A DNA stretch of 29,168 bases from DASZXJ01 sp035545895 (GCA_035545895.1 DASZXJ010000203.1:1-29168); one strand, 5' to 3'; counted from the stretch's first letter, positions 7,087-15,921 are shown. Program-made: numbers and translations. Notes: generated from the sequence alone by a model not told the origin.

Positions 7087-10000
7087 ATGCGCACGCTCTG
7101 GTTGATGTTCCTGACCGTTGTGGTTGTGGCCATTCTGGCCGGGGTATATGTCTGGATACAGCCGGCTCCCGTCGCGCTTCAGAACAGTGTTGTTGCTCCC
7201 ACCACGCAGCTTGCGGTTCGTCCGGTCCCATCGACCAATCCAACGGAAACACAATCGGTCTTGCAAGGGGGGCAGGACGTCTGGGTCAAGGTGTACGATG
7301 AAAAGTCCGATCGGCTGGCGTGGCAGTTTCGATTTGCCCAGCACGAGCCGCAGCCGGATGGATCGATCAATCTCACTCGCCCGCAAGCAGAATTTTTCAT
7401 GCAAAACGGTCAGGTTGTTGCGATTGAGGGATCGCGCGGCCACGTGATCGTTCCCGCTGAAGCCACAAAAGACCCCGGACAAAAAGGGCCGACACCCATT
7501 CCCAGCCGCGGCGAACTGTTTGATGTGGTGATTACCATGTACCCCTCCGCGACTGAGCGCGAGCATCCGTCGCTTGTCTGCAAGGTCAACAATGTTTCCT
7601 TCGACAACGACACGCTGCGGCTGGCGACGGAAAGTTTCACCGAAGCTGACGGCACGGTGGTGGCTGCTGACCAGGTGCCGGTGCAAATGCGCGGCGACTG
7701 CGATCTCGACGGCAAGGGATTGACCATTCGCTGGAACGAGCGTGACCGCCGTCTTCAGATGCTTCAGATCGATCATGGCGAGAAGTTGACGTTTAACCCG
7801 AACCACAATCCGATGACCGCAGCCGGCACACCTTCGACGCAGCCGCAATTGCAAGCTGCCGCGCCGGCAAGGCGAGGCGGTGCGATCGCAGTGGCTGCCG
7901 GACGATCCGGCGGCAACAAACCTGCGACTTCTCCGGCCACGCGCGAGCATCTTGCGCCGCCGATCTATCATGCGATGTTTGATGGTGGGGTGAAGTTGAG
8001 CCAGGCCGGTGAGCCGCTGGCAACCGGAGAAACGCTCGCAGTCGATTTCGTCACCGAAAGCGGCGCATCGCCGACCACCAAACCCTCGCAAGCCGGTGCG
8101 GGAAATTCCCGCACGTCGCCGGCGACGCGCCCGGCCGCAAGAGTTGCCGCATCGCCGACGACCAAGCCCCTCAATCAAAACGACCCTTACACCGTGCAAT
8201 GGCCGGGCAAACTCGTCATCGTGCCGATTGAAAATGAAACCGCCAAATTGCAGCCCGGGCAGTTCAGCGTTGAAATGACTTCGAAAATCGATCCGGTCGT
8301 CTTGACGCCGTCCGGCAGCGAAATTCGTTGTGATTCGTTCAGCTACAACGGCGTGGATGACAGCCTGATCGTCAAGAGTTCGTCGCGCGTTCCATTGATT
8401 ACCGTCAAGGATACCAAGGGCGGTACATTTGCCACGCCGTTGCTCACGTTCAACGGCACCGAGCAGCGCGCGGTCTTCAAAGGTCCGAGCAGCGCTGAAA
8501 TTCCGATGGCCAACGAATCGTCGAAACAAATTGAAACGCTCAAGGCTCAATGGGCCGATTCGTGCATCATGACGCTGGTTGGGCCTTCGCACGACAAGCT
8601 GACGATCCGTCGAGCCGACATGTCCGGCGACGTAAAGATCGATCATCCAGGTTTGAAACTGGCGTCGCAGACGCTCAGTGCCGACTTTGCTCCGCCGACC
8701 AATCCGAACGACAAGAATTCGGTCCCGCCATTGAAGCAGGTCGATGCGCGCGGTGACGTGGATTGCAGTATTGTGCAGGACCCGCAGAAGTCGCAGCGCA
8801 TTACCGCACAGTCGCTGAGGCTGGTGACGGAAATGGGCGCTGACGGAAAGCTCGCCCCACGTTCGATTGTGGCGGATGGACAGGTGCATAGCTTTGATCC
8901 GGCTGGTGAACAGGAGCTGCGCGCCGGTCATCTTGAAGCGATGGTTGCCCAGGGCCCGACGACCCAGCCCAGCGATGTGCGACTGCAAAGCCTGATCGCG
9001 CAGCGCGACGTGGTTTTCAAGTTCGCCAAAGCATCGGGCACCGCCAGCCAGCTTGAAGTGAACGGCGATCCGCAGGATCAGAATTCCGATCTGAAATTGA
9101 CCGGCCAGCCCGCAAGCGTCGTGATGGAGCAAGGCACGCTCAAAGGTTCGATCATCAATGTTCATATGAAGAGCCAGACGATGGAGGTCATCGGACCTGG
9201 CAGCCTGTTGGGCGCGCAGCCGCCGACCAAGGGTGAAGCCGCCAAGCCCTTCGATGTGAGCTGGACCCGTGGACTCTCGTTTGACGTCGCGGGCAATCTG
9301 GGGCAAGCCAGCGGCCAGGTCTCTGTCAAAACCGTCGGGCCCGATCACTCTCAAGTCACGGCGGGCGGTGAAAAGCTCGTCATGGAACTGATGGAGGCTG
9401 CCGAATCGACCACCAAGCCCTCGACTCGAGCAGCCACCTCCGCGCCGGCGGGGTTTGAAGCAATGGCTCATAAAACACTCAAGACCCTCATCTTCGACGG
9501 CAATTCACAGGTTGAAGTGGTCGCGCTCGGCCCCGATCAAACTCCCTCGCGGCGAACCAACCTGTTTGCCCCCATGGTGAGATTCGAAGTCGACAACAAC
9601 AACCTTATCGTTCCCAGTGCCGGGCAGATGCTCTTTGAAGATTTGCGGCCTCCCGCTCCTCCGGCCGCGCAAGGAGAACAGCCATCCCTTGGCGAACTCA
9701 ACGGGCCCACCGCATTTGCGTGGAGCCACCAGCTTGAGTTCAACTCTGCCACCCATCGCGCTGAAATGCTCGGCGATGTGCGGATCGTTCACGACAATCC
9801 TGCCAAGGATGCCGCCCAGCGATTCGAAATGCAGGCGCAGCGCGTGATCGCGGAGTTCGCGGGAGTCTCTCCGACATCGCAGCCCGCAGATGCGGGTACA
9901 TCAGGAGAATCGTTGAAGCGTCTCACGGCCGACGGCAATGTCACGTTCACCTCCGATCGAATCCAATTCTCCGCTGCGCAGCTCGACATGGATTCGGCCA

Positions 10001-10149
10001 ACGATCTGCTCACCGCCAGCGGCGCCGATGGCGTGCCGGTTCAGATTTACGATGCCAACAGCACCGGCACGGTCCAGCGCGCATCGTGGAACACGCGCAC
10101 GAGACAAATCGTCGATGTGGAAAACCTCCAGGCCCGGATCAGGCGCTAA
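7087..10149 (+). CDS. Giant LptC/OstA-like protein, probable LPS transport
   Basis: The 1020-residue protein has one N-terminal membrane anchor (~5-24) and an otherwise periplasmic body. Residues ~62-125 (VWVKVYDEKSDRLAWQFRF, then AEFFMQNGQVVAIEG) resemble an LptC domain. The rest is a succession of beta-rich OstA/LptA-like units, recognisable by phrases such as ADGQVHSF, ARGDVDCSI, LGDVRIVHD and LTADGNVTFTSDRIQFSAAQ. These are separated by Thr/Pro/Ala linkers with repeated TTKPS, TTQPS, STKPS and TSQPA motifs. LptC and LptA are small separate proteins in Escherichia coli and form the periplasmic bridge that carries LPS; here anchor and many bridge units seem fused. The gene follows kdsD by 15 bp. 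Assignment rests on motif style and context, so a different beta-jellyroll scaffold is possible. Its 3' end overlaps the convergent dus gene by 11 bp. Confidence 0.65.
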   Translation: MRTLWLMFLTVVVVAILAGVYVWIQPAPVALQNSVVAPTTQLAVRPVPSTNPTETQSVLQGGQDVWVKVYDEKSDRLAWQFRFAQHEPQPDGSINLTRPQAEFFMQNGQVVAIEGSRGHVIVPAEATKDPGQKGPTPIPSRGELFDVVITMYPSATEREHPSLVCKVNNVSFDNDTLRLATESFTEADGTVVAADQVPVQMRGDCDLDGKGLTIRWNERDRRLQMLQIDHGEKLTFNPNHNPMTAAGTPSTQPQLQAAAPARRGGAIAVAAGRSGGNKPATSPATREHLAPPIYHAMFDGGVKLSQAGEPLATGETLAVDFVTESGASPTTKPSQAGAGNSRTSPATRPAARVAASPTTKPLNQNDPYTVQWPGKLVIVPIENETAKLQPGQFSVEMTSKIDPVVLTPSGSEIRCDSFSYNGVDDSLIVKSSSRVPLITVKDTKGGTFATPLLTFNGTEQRAVFKGPSSAEIPMANESSKQIETLKAQWADSCIMTLVGPSHDKLTIRRADMSGDVKIDHPGLKLASQTLSADFAPPTNPNDKNSVPPLKQVDARGDVDCSIVQDPQKSQRITAQSLRLVTEMGADGKLAPRSIVADGQVHSFDPAGEQELRAGHLEAMVAQGPTTQPSDVRLQSLIAQRDVVFKFAKASGTASQLEVNGDPQDQNSDLKLTGQPASVVMEQGTLKGSIINVHMKSQTMEVIGPGSLLGAQPPTKGEAAKPFDVSWTRGLSFDVAGNLGQASGQVSVKTVGPDHSQVTAGGEKLVMELMEAAESTTKPSTRAATSAPAGFEAMAHKTLKTLIFDGNSQVEVVALGPDQTPSRRTNLFAPMVRFEVDNNNLIVPSAGQMLFEDLRPPAPPAAQGEQPSLGELNGPTAFAWSHQLEFNSATHRAEMLGDVRIVHDNPAKDAAQRFEMQAQRVIAEFAGVSPTSQPADAGTSGESLKRLTADGNVTFTSDRIQFSAAQLDMDSANDLLTASGADGVPVQIYDANSTGTVQRASWNTRTRQIVDVENLQARIRR

Positions 10150-11206
10150 TGGCCGAAGGAAGCGGGTCAACCAGGGATGAATCGGCCTCGATTTCGTCCA
10201 TCTGCCGGGCTTGCTGTCGCTGATCGCGTTCTTTCCGCCACTCCAGAAATTCCCCCATGATCTGTTCGAACTCGTCTGCCGACTGCATCACGCGCATCTT
10301 TTCGCGAAGCCGCTTGCACGGATGCATGCTCTTGGCGTACCAACTGATTCGCTTGCGAAGTTCCAGCAATGCGATGCGCTCGTTTCGATAGCGCATCAGG
10401 TTCCAAAAATGATCGCGAATGAGTTGGCACTTCTCTTCCAATGTTGGCGGCGGGGGGATGATGCCTGTCGTCAGATAGCTATGCGTATCGCGAAAAATCC
10501 ATGGCATGGACAGCGCCCCCCGGGCGATCATGACGCCGGCGCATTTCGTGTAATCGATCATGCGCTTGGCATCCTGGGGCCTGCGGACGTCTCCGTTTCC
10601 GATGACCGGAATCTTTTTGATGGCTGCGACCACGGACGCGATGCCATCGAGTCTCGCTTCACCGGAAAATCGCATTTCCGTCGTTCGGCCATGAATCGTG
10701 ATGAGCGCAATGCCCGCATTTTCAAGCCGGGCCGCGAGTTGCGGCGCGACGATGCAGGTGTCATCCCAACCCAGGCGCAGCTTGGCGGTCAAGGGAACCT
10801 GCCGCAGCACCTTGACGATCTTTTCGACCATTCGCATGGTGTTGTCGGGATCGCAAAGCAGCTTGCTGCCACCGTTTTTCTTGGTGACCTTGTCCACTGG
10901 GCAACCCATGTTGATGTCGATCACGTCGGCTCCGCGATCCTCCGCCCAGCGGGCGGCGTCGCAAAGCAGGTCGGCATCGGCACCGTAAAGCTGCATGCAA
11001 AGGGGCTTATCCTCCGGGCTGGTCATCGCCAGGATCATCGAGTGGTAATTCTCGCGCAGAACCCCCTGAGGGCAGAGCAGGTCCGTGCACGCCATCCCCA
11101 CGCCGCCACAGGATCGGGCAACCAGTCGAAATGAGAGGTCGCAATATCCCGCAATGGGAGCCAGCAGCAGGTTGGTCGCGAGTTTGACGTTTCCGATGGT
11201 CAGCAT
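10139..11206 (-). CDS. tRNA-dihydrouridine synthase (Dus family, DusB-like)
   Basis: An FMN- and NADPH-dependent enzyme that reduces uridines in the D-loop of tRNA. The 355-residue TIM-barrel protein begins with LLAPIAGYCDLSFR (14-27). It has the catalytic loop DINMGCPVDKV (97-107) with active-site C102, then AKLRLGWDD (141-149), with K142 as the FMN/substrate lysine. TIHGRT (170-175) with H172 and the FMN-phosphate motifs GNGDV (203-207) and IARGAL (227-232) follow. The C-terminal helical domain ends in a Glu-rich tail. COG0042-type order and length fit DusB best, but I would not fix the subgroup or target position. The gene is convergent with the LptC/OstA-like gene and overlaps it by 11 bp. 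No clear ribosome binding site precedes ATG 11206. Confidence 0.9.
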   Translation of the reverse strand: MLTIGNVKLATNLLLAPIAGYCDLSFRLVARSCGGVGMACTDLLCPQGVLRENYHSMILAMTSPEDKPLCMQLYGADADLLCDAARWAEDRGADVIDINMGCPVDKVTKKNGGSKLLCDPDNTMRMVEKIVKVLRQVPLTAKLRLGWDDTCIVAPQLAARLENAGIALITIHGRTTEMRFSGEARLDGIASVVAAIKKIPVIGNGDVRRPQDAKRMIDYTKCAGVMIARGALSMPWIFRDTHSYLTTGIIPPPPTLEEKCQLIRDHFWNLMRYRNERIALLELRKRISWYAKSMHPCKRLREKMRVMQSADEFEQIMGEFLEWRKERDQRQQARQMDEIEADSSLVDPLPSAISA

Positions 11207-11343
11207 GGTCGGTCATCATGATACTCGCTCGTAAGGTTCGAAGGCCACACATCTTGCGAACGTTTTTTCGGAAAATGGGTTCGTTTCGCGATTTTCATTG
11301 AGCGCGGACATTTACGGACATTTTGCGACATCGCTTTGATATA

Positions 11344-11367
11344 TAGCCCCGGGCATGCCCGGGGCTA
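11344..11367. repeat. Perfect 24-bp palindrome (TAGCCCC family)
   Basis: The sequence TAGCCCCGGGCA is followed at once by its exact reverse complement. As RNA it would form a very stable stem. The TAGCCCC edge recurs at the hairpins at 11601-11622 (on the opposite strand) and 18671-18696, suggesting one REP-like family. No transposase of the REP-associated type is in the window. Confidence 0.7.
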
Positions 11368-11440
11368 AGTGAGGAATATTGGCGATTCCTCTTGGCCATG
11401 GGTTCGTTTCGTATATTTTTGCACGAGTTTGAATTTCGGT

Positions 11441-11459
11441 CCCACGGCAGCACCGTGGG
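11441..11459. repeat. GC-rich hairpin, copy 1 of CCCACGGC family
   Basis: The arms CCCACGG and CCGTGGG surround the loop CAGCA and are followed by CGTT. A near-identical element lies at 21392-21410, also followed by CGTT. The two copies differ only at two positions in the loop and loop-closing pair. Confidence 0.7.
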
Positions 11460-11600
11460 CGTTAATTCGGTTCTTTAGTCTCCTCCCATACTTACTGGGC
11501 CTGTTGCGCAAGAAATATTCGTATCGCGCAATTCGAGTTGGATTACTGGAGCGCAGTCGCGTAAGTTCATGATGAGGCGCTTCCGAAAACCTGTTGAAAA

Positions 11601-11622
11601 CCCGTCGCGAGCGGCGGGGCTA
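11601..11622. repeat. GC-rich hairpin with inverted TAGCCCC edge
   Basis: CCCGTCGC pairs with GCGGCGGG across a 2-nt loop, with one G-T wobble, and the right edge continues as GGGGCTA, the reverse complement of TAGCCCC. It has no T-run, so it is more likely a dispersed REP-like element than an intrinsic terminator. Confidence 0.55.
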
Positions 11623-11719
11623 AAAATTCGGATGGGGGGTTATTACAGACTCCGGGCACATTCATAATGGCTTGCTGTTGCGCTGCTTTGTAACTTGGTA
11701 TTCTGGTGAGCAACTCGGC

Positions 11720-11727
11720 AGGAGAAG
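11720..11727 (+). promoter_or_regulatory. Ribosome binding site of lemA
   Basis: AGGAGAAG lies five bases before the ATG at 11733. It is one of the few strong Shine-Dalgarno sites in the window and fixes the lemA start. Confidence 0.8.
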
Positions 11728-11732
11728 TCTAG

Positions 11733-12287
11733 ATGATTCCATTACTGGTGATTGGCGGGATTGTCCTGATCCTCATTCTTTGGGTGATCGGCGCGTACAA
11801 CGGGATGGTGTCGCTGCGCGAACAAGTACGGGCGGCATGGGCGCAGATCGATGTGGTGCTCAAGCGCCGGCACGACCTGATTCCCAATCTGGTTGAAACA
11901 GTCAAGGGATACGCCGCCCACGAAAAGGAGACGTTGGAACGCGTAATAGCAGCGCGGAATCAGGCGGTCAGTGCAACCTCGCCGCAGCAGGCGGCGGCGG
12001 CGGAGGGGGCGCTCTCCGGTGCCCTGCGCCAGGTTTTTGCGCTGGCGGAGGCGTATCCGGACCTCAAGGCCAATACAAACTTCCTGCAATTGCAGGGAGA
12101 ACTGGCTTCGACCGAAAACCAGATCAGCGGGTTCAGGCAGCACTACAACACGCTGGTGCAGAGCTTCAATACCGCGGTTTTGAGCTTTCCCAACAATCTG
12201 ATGGCCGGGATGTTCGGTTTCACTCCTCAGCCGTTCTTTGAGATTCAGGATGCGGCTCAGCGCGAGGCACCGGCTGTGAAGTTTTGA
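11733..12287 (+). CDS. lemA: LemA family membrane protein
   Basis: A 184-residue LemA-family protein with a single N-terminal membrane segment (~3-20) and a helical bundle behind it. Hallmarks are the short segment AYNGMVSLREQVRAAWAQID (21-40), then RRHDLIPNLVETVKGYAAHE (45-64), and the C-terminal half with FLQLQGELASTENQI and FPNNLMAGMFGFTPQPFFE. Length and motif order are normal for the family. The molecular role of LemA proteins is not well established; they are often found beside TPM-domain or peptidase genes. Here the next gene in the same direction is a cell-wall amidase, 121 bp away across an octamer repeat. A strong ribosome site supports the ATG. Confidence 0.92.
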   Translation: MIPLLVIGGIVLILILWVIGAYNGMVSLREQVRAAWAQIDVVLKRRHDLIPNLVETVKGYAAHEKETLERVIAARNQAVSATSPQQAAAAEGALSGALRQVFALAEAYPDLKANTNFLQLQGELASTENQISGFRQHYNTLVQSFNTAVLSFPNNLMAGMFGFTPQPFFEIQDAAQREAPAVKF

Positions 12288-12331
12288 CAAGGGGACAAGG
12301 GGGACAAGGAGATGGGGGGACAAGGGGACCG
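12286..12331. repeat. GACAAGGG octamer repeats downstream of lemA
   Basis: GACAAGG begins at 12286, 12294, 12303 and 12319, with steps of 8, 9 and 16 nt, giving a GACAAGGG word with one-base slippage and one degenerate unit. It begins inside the last bases of the lemA stop codon region. There is no inverted partner nearby. Confidence 0.7.
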
Positions 12332-12408
12332 ATCCTCGACACACTGCTGGAAATCTCTCGAAGATTCCGATACAAGATCGAGCCACGGACATTCCAGAAA
12401 GGCCAAGG

Positions 12409-13158
12409 ATGGCAAGGTATTTCGTTGTCTTCATGTTGTTTCTCGCATTGGCGGGTTGCCAGCCAAATAACGAAATGGTGCAGGAGCTTCCTCCGCCCAA
12501 TTTCAGCGGGCCGACCATGGACCCGTTGATGGCGGTGAACCCCGCGCCAGCCAGGCCGGTGCTGCCAACTCCTAATCCGCAATTGCGCAAAGGGATCGGT
12601 GGCGACGCGGCGTGGGCGATTTCGGTTCCGCCGCGCCCATGGAAATGGATTGTTATTCATCACAGCGCCACCGCGTTTGGAGCGGCCGCTCGATTTGATC
12701 GCGATCATCGCGCAAAAGGGTGGGATGAACTCGGTTATCACTTCGTGATCGGCAACGGCACGGAAAGCGGCAACGGCCAGGTCGAAGTGGGTTCTCGCTG
12801 GCCAAAGCAGAAGTACGGAGCCCACGCCAAGACCCCGGATGAGCAATTCAATAACTATGGCATTGGCATTTGCCTGGTTGGAAATTTCGATATCGAAAGG
12901 CCGACGCCTCAGCAGATGCAGTCGCTGGCGCGTCTGACCGCCTACATGATGCGAACCTACAACATCCCCGCGAGCCATGTCATCGGGCATCGCGATACCA
13001 AGCAGACCGATTGCCCGGGCCATAATCTGGATGTGGCAGTGGTTCGGCAGATGGCGACCAGGATGCTCGCCGACGCCGGGGAAACCCTTCCTGATGGCGC
13101 GCAAACGGCATCTGTCGAATTGCAACCCTTCGAAATGCAGCCGGGTGGACCGGACTAA
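12409..13158 (+). CDS. N-acetylmuramoyl-L-alanine amidase, lipoprotein (Amidase_2/PGRP)
   Basis: The enzyme should cleave the amide bond between MurNAc and the peptide stem of peptidoglycan. An N-terminal signal peptide ends in a lipobox LAGC (14-17), so the mature protein is probably lipid-anchored at C17. After a Pro-rich linker (~28-65) the zinc amidase domain spans ~78-215. The ligands and catalytic residues line up with T7 lysozyme/PGRP: H84 in VIHHSAT, Y110 in ELGYHFVIGNG, H194 in GHRDT and C202 in TDCPGH. T200 lies at the position of the T7 catalytic lysine, as in many PGRPs. GIGICLVGNFD (151-161) is another family block. The ATG is preceded by GAAAGG. An envelope partner role with lemA is only suggested by position. 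Confidence 0.88.
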   Translation: MARYFVVFMLFLALAGCQPNNEMVQELPPPNFSGPTMDPLMAVNPAPARPVLPTPNPQLRKGIGGDAAWAISVPPRPWKWIVIHHSATAFGAAARFDRDHRAKGWDELGYHFVIGNGTESGNGQVEVGSRWPKQKYGAHAKTPDEQFNNYGIGICLVGNFDIERPTPQQMQSLARLTAYMMRTYNIPASHVIGHRDTKQTDCPGHNLDVAVVRQMATRMLADAGETLPDGAQTASVELQPFEMQPGGPD

Positions 13159-13243
13159 GTTTTGCCCGCAATTGAGAAAGTATCCCGTTAGATTTTTAGC
13201 ACGCTCTCGGGGGGGAATGGCGAGTTGTGTTGCATCAAATCTG

Positions 13244-14155
13244 CTAAGCCGCCAGCACGCGATTGACCATCGCCAGGTTTTCGTCAACCTCCTGGATGGA
13301 CTTCATGCCGATGACGATCGCATCAATCGATGAGGTGGACATCGCCAGGCGCATCGAAGCCTCGCGTTCGGCGGGTTCCTTGAAAAGCCCGTTTCCGATG
13401 ATCTTCATGCCGATCACGCCATGCCCTGCATCGTGCATGAGCTTGACCTGATCGAGAATGGGTTGCACCGCGTTGGTATATTGGTCGCCCCATTCACTGG
13501 CATTGCCGTCCATATATTTTCCCTGTGGATTGATGCGAACGAGATTGACATCCACCCAATCCGACTTGGACGCGAGCTTAAGCGCGGGATAGCTGTGGCA
13601 GGAGACGCCCTTGGCGCGAATCCATTGTTTGGACTTGGCCTGGTCGTAGGCATCCATCATGACTTTGTGCTGGTCGGTCCAATTGGCATCGGTCCGGCAA
13701 TGGATCAGCAGGCTGTCGATGTAATCGGAGTTAAAGTTCTTGCGGTGGCTGTCAATGACGGAGGTGATATTTTGTCCAGCCCTGGGCCAGATCTTCGACT
13801 GGATGAATAGTTTCTCGCGTGGCAGGCCTTTAATGGCTTCGCCCATCGTGCCGAAGGTTTGATATTGCTCGGCACAATCGAAATAGGTTACGCCCTGGTC
13901 GTAAGCATGGCGAATGACCTTGATGAAGTAATCCTTGCCCCCAGCGAGTTGGTCGACACCGTTGTTGGCGCCGGTGCCAAACCCAACCCGGCTGAGCTTG
14001 ATACCGGTTTTGTTCAGAACAACCTGATCGGTGGCCGTTCGCTTGACCGGCTGCCCTTTAACGACCGGCAGAGCAAACGGCGTAAGGATCGCCGCCCCGG
14101 TCAGGACTGCTGAAGACTGGATAAACCGACGCCGGCTGGGTTTGGGATCGTTCAT
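13244..14155 (-). CDS. Tat-exported aldo/keto reductase, copy 1
   Basis: A 303-residue aldo/keto reductase with a twin-arginine signal: SRRRFIQ at residues 7-13, a hydrophobic stretch to ~30, then QVVLNKTGIKLSRVGFGTG, the usual family start. The tetrad is D93, Y98, K121 and H152 (FDCAEQY, QSKIW, LLIHC). VIGMK (277-281) near the end resembles the NADP-binding region. Export of a nicotinamide-dependent reductase is odd, since the cofactor is cytoplasmic; a folded holoenzyme carried by Tat, or a different redox use, would resolve this. It is clearly paralogous to the gene at 22858-23766 (same signal, IKGLPREKL against IKGMPREKL, same RVLAA/RALAA end). It is divergent from the protease gene. Its substrate is unknown. 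Confidence 0.85.
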   Translation of the reverse strand: MNDPKPSRRRFIQSSAVLTGAAILTPFALPVVKGQPVKRTATDQVVLNKTGIKLSRVGFGTGANNGVDQLAGGKDYFIKVIRHAYDQGVTYFDCAEQYQTFGTMGEAIKGLPREKLFIQSKIWPRAGQNITSVIDSHRKNFNSDYIDSLLIHCRTDANWTDQHKVMMDAYDQAKSKQWIRAKGVSCHSYPALKLASKSDWVDVNLVRINPQGKYMDGNASEWGDQYTNAVQPILDQVKLMHDAGHGVIGMKIIGNGLFKEPAEREASMRLAMSTSSIDAIVIGMKSIQEVDENLAMVNRVLAA

Positions 14156-14251
14156 GGGGATTCATTTTCTAACACGATCCATTCAAACTACAACCCTATT
14201 TCCGGCTGTTCCGGGCGGGGAATCGAGGATAAACTGTTGAGGGTGGAATCA

Positions 14252-15895
14252 ATGGTCTTCAAACGAATATTGAGTTTGTTCGCATTGGTCGTGGTTCTTC
14301 CCTGCGTGCTTCGCGCGGATACCGTCGTTTTGAAAAACGGCACGAGCGTCGAAGGCGCGGTAATTAAGTTCGGCACGGAATATCGCGTGAAGCTCGCCGA
14401 CGGGACGACCAGGATCATTCCCGAGAAAGATGTAGCTACGGTAGGCAAAAGCGGGGCGACTGCCGCTGGTCCATCGGGTTCCGCCAGCTTCAATTCCACC
14501 CGCGCAAGAGCCGAAGCGGTCGATGCGCCGGTGCTGGCTGTCACCATCTGGGAAAAGTTCATCGAAGCCAATTCCAGTTCGGCTGATCTTCCCGCAGCTA
14601 AAACAGAACTTGCCAAATGGCAAAGGCTCCAGAACGACCACGCCGAGCGCATCAACGGCAAATGGGTGGGCGGAGACGATCGCAAGAAATTGATGGCCGA
14701 GGTGAATCGCCTCTGCGCTGAGGCGCGCGGGCAGTTGGAAAGTCAGACGCTTCAAGCCATCGAGAAATACGAAAAGGCACTCAAGCTCTATCCAAATTGC
14801 TTCGAAGCGAACTTCGCATTGGGGTATTACTACCTTCGCAAGGGTGTGGTCGGCACGACCGGCCGCGGAAGCCCGGCCGATCTGGATCGTGCAATTCGCT
14901 CGCTCGAGGTGGCAGTAAAGTTGCGTCCCAATTCTCCATCGGCCTTGAGCAACCTCGCGATTGGATACAACTTCCGCCAGCGCTATGAAGATGCCGTGAT
15001 GAACGCATACAAGGCCGCGAAGATTCACGACAACAAACCAATTGTCGAGAACTTGGTGAACTGCCTGGTTCACTCGCCACCGGGTTTCAAGGCCAACAAT
15101 TCCAAGATTCAGCCGGTGATGGCGGAAACCGCAATCCTCGCGCAGAAGTACGGCATCAACACCAACGGCACCGGCGGATTCCATTACATTCCGCCCGAAG
15201 CGCCAACCGCCGACAGCGATGAAGGCGTTCGCGATCAGGCGCCACCGGGCATCGTCGGCAACGGCAGCGGATTCCTAGTTTCGGCCGATGGATACATCAT
15301 CACCAACCGCCATGTCGTCGGCGATAAAAACCGAATCTTCCGAGTAAGGTTCGACGATGGCACGGAAAAGCCCGCCGAGGTGATCGCCATCGATGCGAAA
15401 TATGATGTTGCGCTCATCAAGGTCAAAGCGGATAAGCCGCTGCCGTTTTTGAAGCTTGCTGAAACAGACCTGCCAAATCCCGGCGCACAGTGCATGGTGC
15501 TCGGATATCCGATCGCTTCTTTGCTCGATTTCAAGATGCAAGTGGCCAACGGGCAGATCAGCTCAACCGATGATGCGGATGAGTATCAGGTCACGCTGTC
15601 CGCCAACACGACGCACGGCAACAGCGGCGGTCCGATCGTCGACCGCGACGGCAACGTCATCGGCATCCTCAGTGCTGCCACCGTGTTTGAAAACGCGACT
15701 TACCTCAAAGCCATCTCGGCCGGGCAGATTCGCGGATTCCTTCAGCGCATCAAGGACAAACAACCCCCCGCGATTCAATCCGCCAAACCAGTGGGCACCG
15801 CATTCAATGGCGAGCAGCTCGCGAGTGACACGCGCAAGGCCACGCTCATGGTTTTAATTATTCGAGGGGATGGAAAGGAATCGGCCGCCGACTAG
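14252..15895 (+). CDS. Secreted trypsin-like serine protease with TPR region
   Basis: The 547-residue protein has a signal peptide (~1-22, cut near VLRA-D). A small beta domain follows (VVLKNGTSVEGAVIKFG, 25-41, to ~65), then a helical region with TPR-like repeats (~165-270). A chymotrypsin-fold domain (~334-505) completes it. The triad is H354 in TNRHVVG, D385 in YDVALIK and S458 in GNSGGP, as in HtrA/DegP, but there is no C-terminal PDZ domain. The ATG at 14252 is preferred over the TTG at 14237 because it starts the signal peptide and follows GGTGG at a normal distance. The TPRs may bind a partner or substrate. It is divergent from the Tat reductase with ~96 bp between starts, and followed closely by smpB. 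Confidence 0.87.
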   Translation: MVFKRILSLFALVVVLPCVLRADTVVLKNGTSVEGAVIKFGTEYRVKLADGTTRIIPEKDVATVGKSGATAAGPSGSASFNSTRARAEAVDAPVLAVTIWEKFIEANSSSADLPAAKTELAKWQRLQNDHAERINGKWVGGDDRKKLMAEVNRLCAEARGQLESQTLQAIEKYEKALKLYPNCFEANFALGYYYLRKGVVGTTGRGSPADLDRAIRSLEVAVKLRPNSPSALSNLAIGYNFRQRYEDAVMNAYKAAKIHDNKPIVENLVNCLVHSPPGFKANNSKIQPVMAETAILAQKYGINTNGTGGFHYIPPEAPTADSDEGVRDQAPPGIVGNGSGFLVSADGYIITNRHVVGDKNRIFRVRFDDGTEKPAEVIAIDAKYDVALIKVKADKPLPFLKLAETDLPNPGAQCMVLGYPIASLLDFKMQVANGQISSTDDADEYQVTLSANTTHGNSGGPIVDRDGNVIGILSAATVFENATYLKAISAGQIRGFLQRIKDKQPPAIQSAKPVGTAFNGEQLASDTRKATLMVLIIRGDGKESAAD

Positions 15896-15921
15896 CGCGT
15901 TTTCCCACGCATCGTTGAAGC

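Larger units (their letters stand above)
11207..11732. other. Intergenic region with three palindromes, no gene found
   Basis: The 526-bp gap separates the divergent dus and lemA starts. A 67-codon plus-strand frame (11369-11572) has no ribosome site, runs through a palindrome and resembles nothing, so I do not call it. The gap holds three GC-rich hairpins (listed separately). It also holds a 14-bp direct repeat, ATGGGTTCGTTTCG, at 11275-11288 and 11398-11411. A possible -10 for lemA is TATTCT at 11699-11704, with only a weak -35. Confidence 0.6.

Noticed and set aside
5065..9471. A 1468-codon minus-strand open frame
   Set aside because: Only its last ~286 codons are real (scpA). The rest is antisense to kdsD and the LptC/OstA-like gene, is Arg/His/Gly rich and has no domain; GC-rich codon bias leaves this frame free of stops.
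10211..11134. 307-codon plus frame opposite the dus gene
   Set aside because: All Dus motifs are on the minus strand; this frame is their shadow.
11369..11572. 67-codon plus frame before lemA
   Set aside because: No ribosome site, crosses a hairpin element, and composition differs from the genes around it.
12220..13287. 355-codon minus frame over the amidase gene
   Set aside because: The plus strand carries a clear lipobox and zinc ligands; the antisense frame resembles nothing.
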